In this document: piece after piece, positions 15,698 to 23,455 of the stretch
Layout of the letters: every line of letters starts with the position of its first letter
How positions within the stretch are numbered: position 1 is the stretch's first letter
Assembly (NCBI RefSeq): GCF_900769625.1
Contig: NZ_CAAGHK010000079.1
Span: 1 to 37,067, forward strand
DNA: 37,067 bases
Reading direction: 5' to 3'
Source of the DNA: an uncultured Clostridium sp.
GTDB lineage: Bacteria > Bacillota > Clostridia > Clostridiales > Clostridiaceae
Notes under the pieces: generated by a model
What the model was told of the DNA's origin: nothing
The model's input: the letters and a program-made list of their open reading frames with translations, nothing else
Database searches by the model: none
Translations under genes and position numbers: made by a program

Positions 15698-16921
15698 ATG
15701 GCAAAGTACAATAAAGTAGTTTTAGCTTATTCAGGAGGATTAGATACATCAATTATAATCCCATGGCTTAAAGAAAATTATGGATGTGAAGTTATAGCTG
15801 TATGTGGTAATGTCGGGCAAAAGGACGAACTAGATGGATTAGAAGAAAAAGCAATAAAAACAGGGGCATCAAAATTATATATTGAAGATTTAACTCAGGA
15901 ATTCGTTGATGATTATATCTTCCCTACAATTCAAGCTGGTGCTGTATATGAAGGAAAATACTTACTTGGAACTTCATTTGCAAGACCTTTAATCGGAAAA
16001 AGATTAGTTGAAATCGCTAAAAAGGAAGGTGCTGATGCAATATGCCATGGATGTACTGGTAAAGGTAATGATCAGGTTAGATTTGAACTTGCTGTAAAAG
16101 CATTTGCTCCAGAAATACCAATCATAGCTCCTTGGAGAGTTTGGGATATCAAGTCAAGAGAAGAAGAAATTGAATATGCAGAATCAAAAAATATTCCTTT
16201 AAAAATCAATCGTGAAACTAACTATAGTAAAGATAAAAATATCTGGCATTTAAGTCATGAAGGATTAGACTTAGAATTCCCAGAAAATGAACCACAATAT
16301 GATAAAATCTTAGAGCTTTCTAAAACTTTAGAAGCTGCTCCAGATAAAGCAACTTACATCACTTTAACTTTTGAAAAAGGTATTGCTGTTGCTTTAAACG
16401 GACAAAAAATGAACAGTGTTGAATTATTAGAAGCACTTAATAAAATTGGTGGAGAAAATGCTATTGGTATAACTGACATGGTTGAAAACAGACTTGTTGG
16501 TATGAAATCAAGGGGTGTTTATGAAACTCCAGGCGGAACTATTCTTTATGCAGCTCATAAAGATCTTGAAGAAATCTGCTTAGACAAGGAAACTGCTCAT
16601 TACAAACAACAAATTGCTTTAAAATTTGCTGACTTAGTATACAATGGTCAATGGTTTACTCCTCTCAGAGAAGCTTTAACTGAATTTGTAAACAAGACTC
16701 AGGAAACTGTTACTGGTGAAATTAAATTAAAATTATACAAAGGAAATATCGTTAATGCCGGTATGACTTCACCTTACTCATTATATAGTGAAGAGTATGC
16801 TACATTTGGAGAAGATGGTGTTTACAATCAAAAGGACTCTGCTGGATTTATAAATCTTTATGGACTACCATCAGTAGTTAGAGCAAAAATGAAAGCAAAC
16901 CTTAAGAAAGAGGTTAAATAA
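15698..16921 (+). CDS. argG: Argininosuccinate synthase
   Basis: ArgG joins citrulline and aspartate with ATP to give argininosuccinate. The 407-residue protein has the PP-loop SGGLDTS at residues 12-18 and the expected family segments FARPLIGKRLVEIA, HGCTGKGNDQVRFE, and SREEEIEYA. It follows an AGAGGGGGC site. It is the first gene of the argG-argH pair, with only one nucleotide between its stop and the argH ATG, so both are translated together. Upstream lie ArgR-like sites and a consensus promoter, which argues for repression by arginine. Length is normal for the bacterial short type (about 400 residues). Confidence 0.97.
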   Translation: MAKYNKVVLAYSGGLDTSIIIPWLKENYGCEVIAVCGNVGQKDELDGLEEKAIKTGASKLYIEDLTQEFVDDYIFPTIQAGAVYEGKYLLGTSFARPLIGKRLVEIAKKEGADAICHGCTGKGNDQVRFELAVKAFAPEIPIIAPWRVWDIKSREEEIEYAESKNIPLKINRETNYSKDKNIWHLSHEGLDLEFPENEPQYDKILELSKTLEAAPDKATYITLTFEKGIAVALNGQKMNSVELLEALNKIGGENAIGITDMVENRLVGMKSRGVYETPGGTILYAAHKDLEEICLDKETAHYKQQIALKFADLVYNGQWFTPLREALTEFVNKTQETVTGEIKLKLYKGNIVNAGMTSPYSLYSEEYATFGEDGVYNQKDSAGFINLYGLPSVVRAKMKANLKKEVK

Positions 16922-16922
16922 T

Positions 16923-18317
16923 ATGAAACTTTGGGGCGGACGTTTTAAAAAAGGTACAGACAAAAGCGTAAATGATTTTAATTCATCTATTCCCTTTGAT
17001 TCAAGAATGTATCGTGAAGATATTGAAGGAAGTATTGCTCATGCTTCAATGCTTGGAGATCAAGGAATAATTTCAAAGGATGCCAGTGACAGAATTGTTT
17101 CTGGCCTTCTTGAAATATTAAAACGGATTGATAATGGTGCAATTGAAATAGATATGACTTCAGAAGATATTCATAGTTTTGTTGAAGGTACTTTAACATA
17201 CTATATAGGAGATAATGGCAAGAAACTTCACACCGGCAGAAGCAGAAATGACCAAGTTGCTTTAGACTTAAAACTATATTTAAAGAAAGCATTATTAAAT
17301 GTTAAAGATGAACTTATAACTCTTGAAAAAGTTCTTTTAAAGAAATCTAATGAAAATGTAGATACAATAATGCCTGGATATACTCATCTTCAAAAAGCAC
17401 AACCAATAACTCTTGCACTTCACTTTTTAGCTTATGCTGAAATGTTCAAACGTGATATTACAAGAATCGAAGACTGCCTTGAAAGAATGGATACAATGCC
17501 GCTTGGTGCTGGTGCTCTTGCCACTACTACGTATCCTTTAGATAGAAAAGCTGTAGCGAAAGCTCTCGGTTTTTCAAGACCTACTGTCAACAGTTTAGAC
17601 AGTGTATCAGATAGAGATCATGCAATTGAAGCACTATCTGCATTTTCAATAATAATGATGCATCTTTCAAGATTCTCCGAAGAAATAATTCTTTGGTGTT
17701 CAAATGAATTCAGCTTTATAGAACTCGATGACGGATATAGTACAGGAAGTTCTATAATGCCACAGAAAAAGAATCCTGATGTTGCTGAACTTGTAAGAGG
17801 CAAAACTGGCAGAGTTTATGGTGACCTTATGACTTTACTTACTGTAATGAAAGGAATTCCTTTAGCTTACAATAAAGATATGCAGGAAGATAAAGAATGC
17901 TTATTTGACGGATTTGATACTGTTCTGCTTGCACTTACGACTTTCACTGGAATGATTGATACTATGAAAATTAAAAAGGACAATATGAGAAAAGGTGCTG
18001 CAAAAGGATTTACAAATGCTACTGACCTTGCTGACTACCTCGTCAAAAAAGGCATGGCATTCAGAGATGCACATGGCGTTGTTGGAGAAGTAGTTCTTGA
18101 ATGTATAAAGCAGGATAAGATGATTGAAGAATTAACTCTTGATGAACTTCAAAAATTCTCTCCTATTTTTGAAGAAGATGTTTATCAAGCAATTGATCTT
18201 GTAACATGTGTTGAAGAACGTAGGGTAATAGGAGGTCCTTCTAAAGACTCTATCATGTGCCAGATAAAATCATTAGACGAGTTTATAAATTCTCATGACT
18301 TAACTGAAAATAAATAA
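16923..18317 (+). CDS. argH: Argininosuccinate lyase
   Basis: ArgH splits argininosuccinate into arginine and fumarate, the last step of the pathway. The 464-residue protein is a fumarase/aspartase superfamily member with all key parts: HTGRSRNDQ (103-111), TMPGYTHLQKAQP around the catalytic-site His155, and the flexible signature loop GSSIMPQKKNP (275-285), which holds the catalytic serine. The ribosome binding site AGAGG lies within the end of argG. A long hairpin follows the stop. Nothing is unusual in length or motifs. Confidence 0.97.
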   Translation: MKLWGGRFKKGTDKSVNDFNSSIPFDSRMYREDIEGSIAHASMLGDQGIISKDASDRIVSGLLEILKRIDNGAIEIDMTSEDIHSFVEGTLTYYIGDNGKKLHTGRSRNDQVALDLKLYLKKALLNVKDELITLEKVLLKKSNENVDTIMPGYTHLQKAQPITLALHFLAYAEMFKRDITRIEDCLERMDTMPLGAGALATTTYPLDRKAVAKALGFSRPTVNSLDSVSDRDHAIEALSAFSIIMMHLSRFSEEIILWCSNEFSFIELDDGYSTGSSIMPQKKNPDVAELVRGKTGRVYGDLMTLLTVMKGIPLAYNKDMQEDKECLFDGFDTVLLALTTFTGMIDTMKIKKDNMRKGAAKGFTNATDLADYLVKKGMAFRDAHGVVGEVVLECIKQDKMIEELTLDELQKFSPIFEEDVYQAIDLVTCVEERRVIGGPSKDSIMCQIKSLDEFINSHDLTENK

Positions 18318-18355
18318 TATCTATAAATTAAAATTAATTAAACAATAAATAAATA

Positions 18356-18399
18356 TTAAAGAAGAATTTCTAGGATACTAATTAGAAATTCTTCTTTAA
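18356..18399 (+). terminator. Hairpin after argH, possible terminator
   Basis: A perfect 17-bp stem (18356-18372 with 18383-18399) has a 10-nt loop. The T residues are mostly inside the stem (TTCTTCTTT) and are followed by AAAAATATTTTG, so readthrough into argC is possible. Confidence 0.6.
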
Positions 18400-18427
18400 A
18401 AATATTTTGTAACAAATATACAAATTA

Positions 18428-18511
18428 AGTTACAGTTAATCAATTAATACTGTTTAATATTTTATAAGTTTTCTCTTATAACTGTTACTTATTAACTATT
18501 AACTGTAAACT
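18428..18511 (+). repeat. Heptad-armed element, argH-argC gap
   Basis: The left arm (AGTTACAGTTAAT, 18428-18440) pairs with ATTAACTGTAAACT (18498-18511) with one bulged base. The right arm shows the tandem heptads TTAACTA, TTAACTG, TAAACTA. An inner hairpin TTATAAG/CTTATAA lies at 18462-18481. The right arm ends 5 nt before the CGGAGGG site of argC. Confidence 0.7.
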
Positions 18512-18531
18512 AAAATCGGAGGGCTATATAA

Positions 18532-19566
18532 ATGACTAAAGTAGGAATAATCGGCGCTACTGGATATGTTGGTGCTGAACTTTTAAGATTATTATTATCA
18601 CATCCTAAAGTTGAAGTTGTAGCATTAAGCTCAGTTTCATTTGAAGGACAGGAAATAAGCAATGTATATAAAAACTTTTTAAATAAAACTAATCTAACTT
18701 GCGAAAATGCAGATGATGTTGTTGCAAAAGCAGATGTAATCTTTACTGCATTACCTCACGGATTAAGTGAAGACATTGCAAAAAAAGCTATCGAAAATAA
18801 TAAAATCTGTATTGATATGGGCGCTGACTTCAGATTATCAAGCGAAGAACAATATGAAGAATGGTATGGTAAAAAGTTTACGCAACCAGAATTACATAAA
18901 AAATGTGTTTATGGACTTCCTGAATTAAACAAAGATAAAATCAAGGAATGTAGATTAATTGCTAACCCTGGCTGCTACCCTACTACAATTAATTTAGGAT
19001 TAATGCCATTATTAAAGAATTCATTAATAGAAACTAAAAATATAATCTGTGATTCTAAATCAGGAACAACTGGTTCTGGAAGAGGTTTATCTCAAACCAC
19101 TCACTTCCCTGATGAAAATGAAAATTTTGCACCTTACAAAGTTGGCGCACACAGACATACACCTGAAATTGAAGAAATCTTATCTAAAATGGCAGGCAAA
19201 AAAGTAACTGTAACATTTACTCCTCATCTGCTTCCAATCAACAGAGGTATAGTTTCAACAATATACTGTACACCTAAAAAAGAAGTAACTCTTGAAGAAA
19301 TACATAAGCTTTATGAAAACTACTACAAAGATATGCCTTTTGTTCACGTACTTCCTCTTGGAGAAACAGCTTCTACTAAAAATGTAAGATTGTCAAATGA
19401 CTGTTATGTTTCATTACATCAAAATCACAGAAAAGATCAAATAATTGTTGTAAGCACAATTGATAATATGGTAAAAGGCGCAGCTGGACAGGCTATTCAA
19501 AATATGAATCTTATTTTAGGATTTGATGAAACTGAAGGATTAAACTTAATAGCACCAGCATTCTAA
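18532..19566 (+). CDS. argC: N-acetyl-gamma-glutamyl-phosphate reductase
   Basis: ArgC reduces N-acetylglutamyl phosphate to the semialdehyde with NADPH. The 344-residue protein shows the nucleotide-binding GIIGATGYVGAEL (5-17), the catalytic cysteine in NPGCYPTT (C148) and the GAHRHTPEIEE segment with the catalytic histidine. The GGAGGG site is 9 nt before the ATG. It heads the argC-argJ-argB-argD-argF group, whose every junction is filled by a heptad-armed element or hairpin. Whether it has a promoter of its own in the 214-nt gap or depends on readthrough from argH is unclear; an inverted repeat TTTGTA-N7-TACAAA at 18406-18424 could be an operator. Confidence 0.97.
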   Translation: MTKVGIIGATGYVGAELLRLLLSHPKVEVVALSSVSFEGQEISNVYKNFLNKTNLTCENADDVVAKADVIFTALPHGLSEDIAKKAIENNKICIDMGADFRLSSEEQYEEWYGKKFTQPELHKKCVYGLPELNKDKIKECRLIANPGCYPTTINLGLMPLLKNSLIETKNIICDSKSGTTGSGRGLSQTTHFPDENENFAPYKVGAHRHTPEIEEILSKMAGKKVTVTFTPHLLPINRGIVSTIYCTPKKEVTLEEIHKLYENYYKDMPFVHVLPLGETASTKNVRLSNDCYVSLHQNHRKDQIIVVSTIDNMVKGAAGQAIQNMNLILGFDETEGLNLIAPAF

Positions 19567-19568
19567 TC

Positions 19569-19837
19569 AGTTGAGAGTTGATAATTGATTTAGATGAAAC
19601 AAATTACTGGTTAGAGTTATTAATTAAATCTAATTTATTAGATTATGCAGTTGTTCAATCCATTTTACAAGAATCTAATGAATTATGTAAAATTTTAAAC
19701 TCTATTGTTAAAACAACTAAAAAAATATACAATTGATAGTTAACAAAGTATAAACAGAGTGTAAAAAATATAAAAATCAAAGATATTTCGAAAGGAATAT
19801 CCTCCTTAACTTTCAACTCTAAACTTTCAACTATCAA
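19569..19837 (+). repeat. Heptad-armed element with protein remnant, argC-argJ gap
   Basis: The left arm (19569-19588) has units AGTTGAG, AGTTGAT, AATTGA; the right arm (19806-19837) has TTCAACT, CTAAACT, TTCAACT, ATCAA. Before the right arm is a hairpin GATATT/GAATATC followed by CTCCTTAA, as in other copies. It starts 2 nt past the argC stop and ends 14 nt before the argJ ribosome binding site. This is the longest copy (269 nt) and encloses the four-helix-bundle remnant at 19587-19736. Confidence 0.75.
19587..19736 (+). pseudogene. C-terminal remnant of a four-helix-bundle protein (S23 / IVP-like)
   Basis: An open frame of 49 codons to a TGA at 19734-19736 encodes an amphipathic sequence starting DLDETNYWLELLIKSNLL and continuing through ILQESNELCKILNSIVKT. 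This is the characteristic C-terminal pair of helices (ET-YWLELL ... CNEL-KIL-SIIKT) of the four-helix-bundle family known from intervening sequences of 23S rRNA genes and from many intergenic genes. The family is about 115-120 residues; the first 65-70 are missing and there is no start codon or ribosome binding site. The left heptad arm runs directly into the reading frame, so the deletion lies within the element. A dead gene, but a telling one about the origin of the repeat family. Confidence 0.75.
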
Positions 19838-19858
19838 GTGAATCAAGGGGGTTTATTC

Positions 19859-21082
19859 ATGAAATTTAAATATATAGATGGTGGAGTTACAGCTCCAAAA
19901 GGATTTCTTGCATCAGGTATACATTGTGGCGTTAAACAGGGCTCAACAAAAAAAGATTTAGCTTTAATTTATTCTGAAGTTCCTGCAAATGCTTCTGGAA
20001 TGTTCACAAAAAATAAAGTAAAAGGCGCTCCTATTTACATATGTAAAGACCATTTAGCTAATAAAAAAGCTCAAGCAATAATCATAAATAGTGGTAATGC
20101 AAACACTTGTAATGGTGATAATGGCTTAAGTAAAGCAAAAAAGATGACAGCTCTTCAAGCTAAAGCTCTAAACTTAAAAGCTACTGATGTTTTAGTTGCG
20201 TCTACAGGAGTAATTGGAGTTCCCTTAAATATCGATGCAATAAAAGATGGAATTCCTTTACTGACAGAAAAATTATCAAAGGACGGAAATGAAGATGCTG
20301 CTTCTGCAATCATGACAACAGATACATTTATGAAACAATTAGCTGCAGAATTTTATATTGGAGATAAAAAAGTTACTATTGGAACAATGGCTAAAGGTTC
20401 TGGAATGATCGAACCTAATATGGGAACTATGCTTTCATTTATCACAACTGACTTGTCTATTGATCCTCAATTGTTAGATGAAGCATTAAAATCCACTGTT
20501 ACTGTAACTTATAACAGAGTAAGCGTAGATGGCGATACAAGTACTAATGATTCTATATTTATTCTAGCTAACGGACAAGCTGGTAATACTACTATAACTG
20601 AAAAAGACGAAAACTATTATGCTTTTAGAAATGTTCTAAAAGAAATGAACACAGTTATGGCAAAAAATATTGCAAAAGATGGTGAAGGTGCAACAAAATT
20701 ATTAGAATGTCAAATTACTGGTGCGAAAAGCGAAAAGGATGCTGTAAAATTTGGTAAAAGCGTTATCAATTCAAGCCTTGTAAAAACAGCCATGTTTGGA
20801 AGTGATGCTAACTGGGGAAGAATTTTATGTGCTCTTGGATATTCAGATGTAGAATTCGACCCTCAAAAAGTTGATGTTTCATTTGCAAGCTGTGGTGGTG
20901 AAATTGAAGTATGTAAAAATGGAAGCTCAGTCAGCTTCGATGAAGATATCGCTAAAAAAGTTTTAGACCAGAAAGAAGTAGTTTTAAAAATTAATTTATC
21001 ACAAGGTGAATGCAGTGCTTATGTTTGGGGCTGTGATTTAAGCTATGAATATGTAAAAATTAACGGAGATTATAGAAGCTAG
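19859..21082 (+). CDS. argJ: Bifunctional ornithine acetyltransferase / N-acetylglutamate synthase
   Basis: ArgJ moves the acetyl group from N-acetylornithine to glutamate, which makes the pathway cyclic; many ArgJ proteins also use acetyl-CoA. The precursor (407 aa) cleaves itself into two chains before a threonine nucleophile, here T190 in KGSGMIEPNMGTML; the residue before it is glycine where alanine is usual. Other landmarks: INSGNANTCNG (77-87) and STGVIG. The ATG at 19859 is chosen because AAGGGGG is 8 nt before it; a frame extending 21 nt upstream lies in the repeat element. The downstream gap to argB holds only a small hairpin. Confidence 0.96.
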   Translation: MKFKYIDGGVTAPKGFLASGIHCGVKQGSTKKDLALIYSEVPANASGMFTKNKVKGAPIYICKDHLANKKAQAIIINSGNANTCNGDNGLSKAKKMTALQAKALNLKATDVLVASTGVIGVPLNIDAIKDGIPLLTEKLSKDGNEDAASAIMTTDTFMKQLAAEFYIGDKKVTIGTMAKGSGMIEPNMGTMLSFITTDLSIDPQLLDEALKSTVTVTYNRVSVDGDTSTNDSIFILANGQAGNTTITEKDENYYAFRNVLKEMNTVMAKNIAKDGEGATKLLECQITGAKSEKDAVKFGKSVINSSLVKTAMFGSDANWGRILCALGYSDVEFDPQKVDVSFASCGGEIEVCKNGSSVSFDEDIAKKVLDQKEVVLKINLSQGECSAYVWGCDLSYEYVKINGDYRS

Positions 21083-21089
21083 AATTAAA

Positions 21090-21111
21090 TTGAGAGTTGT
21101 TAATCTCTCAA
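21090..21111 (+). repeat. Minimal heptad hairpin, argJ-argB gap
   Basis: TTGAGAG (21090-21096) pairs perfectly with CTCTCAA (21105-21111) around an 8-nt loop. It looks like the innermost pair of heptads of the larger elements with no interior. It begins 7 nt past the argJ stop and ends 8 nt before the GGAGGG of argB. Confidence 0.6.
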
Positions 21112-21131
21112 CTAAATCAGGAGGGATTATT

Positions 21132-21986
21132 TTGAATCATTCAGAAAGAGCTGAGATATTAGTTCATGCGCTTCCATATATTCAGAAATACCGTGGAAAA
21201 ACCATTGTAATAAAATATGGTGGAAATGCAATGATAAATGAGGAACTTAAAGAAACAGTAATTAACGATATTATACTAATGAAATGCGTAGGTATTGAAC
21301 CAGTTGTCGTTCATGGTGGCGGTCCTGCAATTTCAGATTTACTAAAGAGATTAAATCATAAGAGCGAATTTATCAATGGATTAAGATATACAGATAATGT
21401 AACTATTGAAGTAGTTCAAATGGTACTTGGAGGAAAAGTTAATAAAGACTTGGTTTCGCTTATTGAAAAATTCGGCGGTAAAGCTCTCGGTTTATGCGGA
21501 ATGGATGGTTCTTTAGTCAAAGCAAAAAAACTGGATGCTGAAAACGACCTTGGATATGTTGGTGAAGTAACGGAAGTTAACACAGATATTTTAAGGACAG
21601 CAATGAACTCTGGTTATATTCCTGTTATAGGAAGCGTTGCTTTAGGTGAAAATGACAACAAACCATATAACATTAATGCTGATACATGTGCATCAAAAAT
21701 AGCATCTGCCTTAAAAGCTGAAGAACTAATGCTTCTTACAGATGTACCTGGTGTAATGAAAGATCCTAGTGATCCATCTTCTTTGCTAAACACATTAAGG
21801 CTTCATCAAGTACCAAAGTTATGCCTTGAAGGGGTAATCAAAGGTGGTATGATTCCTAAAATAGACTGCTGCGTTGAAGCAGTAAGAATGGGTGTTGAAA
21901 GAGCTATAATTTTAGATGGACGCATTCCTCACTCTATTCTTCTTGAATTATTTACACCTGAAGGTGTTGGAACAATGATATACTAA
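21132..21986 (+). CDS. argB: N-acetylglutamate kinase
   Basis: ArgB phosphorylates N-acetylglutamate, usually the feedback-controlled step in organisms with ArgJ. The 284-residue protein has the amino-acid-kinase motifs IKYGGNAM and VVHGGGPAIS. It also has an N-terminal helix (SERAEILVHALPYIQKYRGK), as in arginine-sensitive hexameric forms such as Thermotoga ArgB, so inhibition by arginine is likely. The start is a TTG at 21132 with a GGAGGG site 7 nt before it. An in-frame ATG at 21090 would place the N terminus inside the minimal hairpin and has no site. The gap to argD carries a full heptad-armed element. Confidence 0.95.
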   Translation: MNHSERAEILVHALPYIQKYRGKTIVIKYGGNAMINEELKETVINDIILMKCVGIEPVVVHGGGPAISDLLKRLNHKSEFINGLRYTDNVTIEVVQMVLGGKVNKDLVSLIEKFGGKALGLCGMDGSLVKAKKLDAENDLGYVGEVTEVNTDILRTAMNSGYIPVIGSVALGENDNKPYNINADTCASKIASALKAEELMLLTDVPGVMKDPSDPSSLLNTLRLHQVPKLCLEGVIKGGMIPKIDCCVEAVRMGVERAIILDGRIPHSILLELFTPEGVGTMIY

Positions 21987-21989
21987 ATC

Positions 21990-22107
21990 AGTTGATAGTT
22001 GATAGTTGACAGTTCCAGTTGATATTCTTCCAGAATATCTTTAAATATATTTTTTAGAAATCCCCTTAGGGGTTTCACCCTTAACTTTTAACTTTCAACT
22101 CTCAACT
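21990..22107 (+). repeat. Heptad-armed element, argB-argD gap
   Basis: The best-preserved copy: 25-nt left and right arms (21990-22014, 22083-22107), each with AGTT or AACT cores every 7 nt (AGTTGAT twice, AGTTGAC; TTTAACT, TTCAACT, CTCAACT). The interior has a hairpin GATATTC/GAATATC (22021-22039), then GAAATCCCC-TTA-GGGGTTTC (22057-22076) and CCTTAA. It starts 4 nt past the argB stop codon and ends 16 nt before the GGGGG of argD. Confidence 0.8.
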
Positions 22108-22133
22108 CAAACAATTTTTTTGGGGGTATAAAT

Positions 22134-23318
22134 ATGACATATGATTTTAATGAGGCAAAAGAACATTTAGTAAACAGCTACGGCCGTTTAGATCCAGTTA
22201 TAGTTAAAGGCTCTGGAATCTATCTTTACGACCAGGATAATAATAAATATTTAGATTTTACAAGCGGTATCGGCGTAAACTCTTTAGGATACGGGAATAA
22301 AAAATGGGTTGAAGCAACTTCTGCACAATTAGGAACTCTTGCCCATGCCTCAAACATATTCCTTACTGAGCCAAGCGTTAAACTTGCTAAAGAATTGACT
22401 GACAAAGCTGGAATGAAAAAAGTCTTCTTTGGTAACTCTGGTGCTGAAGCTAATGAAGGTGCTATTAAACTAGCTAGAAAGTACAGCTTTGATAAATATG
22501 GTGAAGGAAGAAGTACAGTTCTTACATTAATCCAGTCTTTCCATGGAAGAACTATAACAACATTAAAAGCGACTGGACAAGATAAATTCCATAAATTCTT
22601 CTATCCTTTCACTGAAGGTTTTAATTATGTGAAAGCAAACGACATACATGATTTTAAAGAAAAACTCACATCAGATGTATGTGCAATAATGCTTGAAGCA
22701 ATTCAAGGTGAAGGCGGCGTTATACCTTTAAATAAAGATTTTGTTCAAGAAGTTGTTAAGGTATGTAATGAAAAAGATATACTTGTAATATTTGATGAGG
22801 TCCAATGCGGTATTGCAAGAACTGGTAAATTATTTGGATATGAGAACTTTGATGTTAAACCTGATATTGTAACTGTAGCCAAAGGCTTAGGTGCTGGACT
22901 TCCAATTGGAGGTTTCTTATGTAATGAAAAAGTTCAGAATGTATTCCATCCTGGTGATCATGGTTCAACATTTGGTGCTAATCCTGTTGTATGTTCAGGT
23001 GCATTAGTTGTTCTTGATGAATTGTGTAACGAAGCATCTTATAAAGAAATTGCTGAAAAAGGTGCCTATGTTAAGGAGTTAGTTAAAAAAGCAGAAAATC
23101 CTCAGGTTATTGATGTCCGTGGAATGGGATTAATGCTTGGAATTAAAGTTAAATGTGCTCCAGCTTTAGTTCAAAAAGAATGTATCAAAAAAGGGCTATT
23201 TGTCTTGACAGCTGGAAAAGATGTTGTAAGACTTCTTCCACCACTAGTAATAAGTAAAGAAGAATTAAAACAAGGTATAGATATTATACTAGATGTCTTA
23301 TCTAATATAACAGAATAG
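22134..23318 (+). CDS. argD: Acetylornithine aminotransferase
   Basis: ArgD transfers an amino group from glutamate to N-acetylglutamate semialdehyde, giving N-acetylornithine; it is a class III PLP enzyme. The 394-residue protein shows NSGAEANE (101-108), FDEVQCGIARTG (220-231) and the PLP lysine K250 in TVAKGLGAGLPIG. The start follows TTTTTTTGGGGG by 8 nt. Relatives can also act on succinyl-diaminopimelate in lysine synthesis. The operon context (argCJB-DF) fixes the main role as arginine. Confidence 0.96.
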   Translation: MTYDFNEAKEHLVNSYGRLDPVIVKGSGIYLYDQDNNKYLDFTSGIGVNSLGYGNKKWVEATSAQLGTLAHASNIFLTEPSVKLAKELTDKAGMKKVFFGNSGAEANEGAIKLARKYSFDKYGEGRSTVLTLIQSFHGRTITTLKATGQDKFHKFFYPFTEGFNYVKANDIHDFKEKLTSDVCAIMLEAIQGEGGVIPLNKDFVQEVVKVCNEKDILVIFDEVQCGIARTGKLFGYENFDVKPDIVTVAKGLGAGLPIGGFLCNEKVQNVFHPGDHGSTFGANPVVCSGALVVLDELCNEASYKEIAEKGAYVKELVKKAENPQVIDVRGMGLMLGIKVKCAPALVQKECIKKGLFVLTAGKDVVRLLPPLVISKEELKQGIDIILDVLSNITE

Positions 23319-23330
23319 TAAATTAATTAT

Positions 23331-23437
23331 GTAGTTGAAAATTGAAATATTATTAAAGCTTTTAATATAAAATCACCGAAATCCATTAATGGGATGTCTT
23401 CCTTAAATTATCCACCTTCACTTTTCAACTATCAACT
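23331..23437 (+). repeat. Heptad-armed element, argD-argF gap
   Basis: The left arm (GTAGTTGAAAATTGAAA, 23331-23347) pairs with the right arm (CACTTTTCAACTATCAACT within 23416-23437), about 14 of 17 positions. The interior repeats the GAAATCC/GGGAT hairpin and TTCCTTAA seen in other copies. It ends about 7 nt before the GGGGG site of argF. Confidence 0.72.
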
Positions 23438-23455
23438 AAATTTGGGGGTATTTTC

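Noticed and set aside
18428..23437. Short tandem repeats between arg genes as a CRISPR array or minisatellite
   Set aside because: The units are only 7 nt with variable positions, are arranged as inverted arms, have no constant repeat-spacer pattern and no cas genes.
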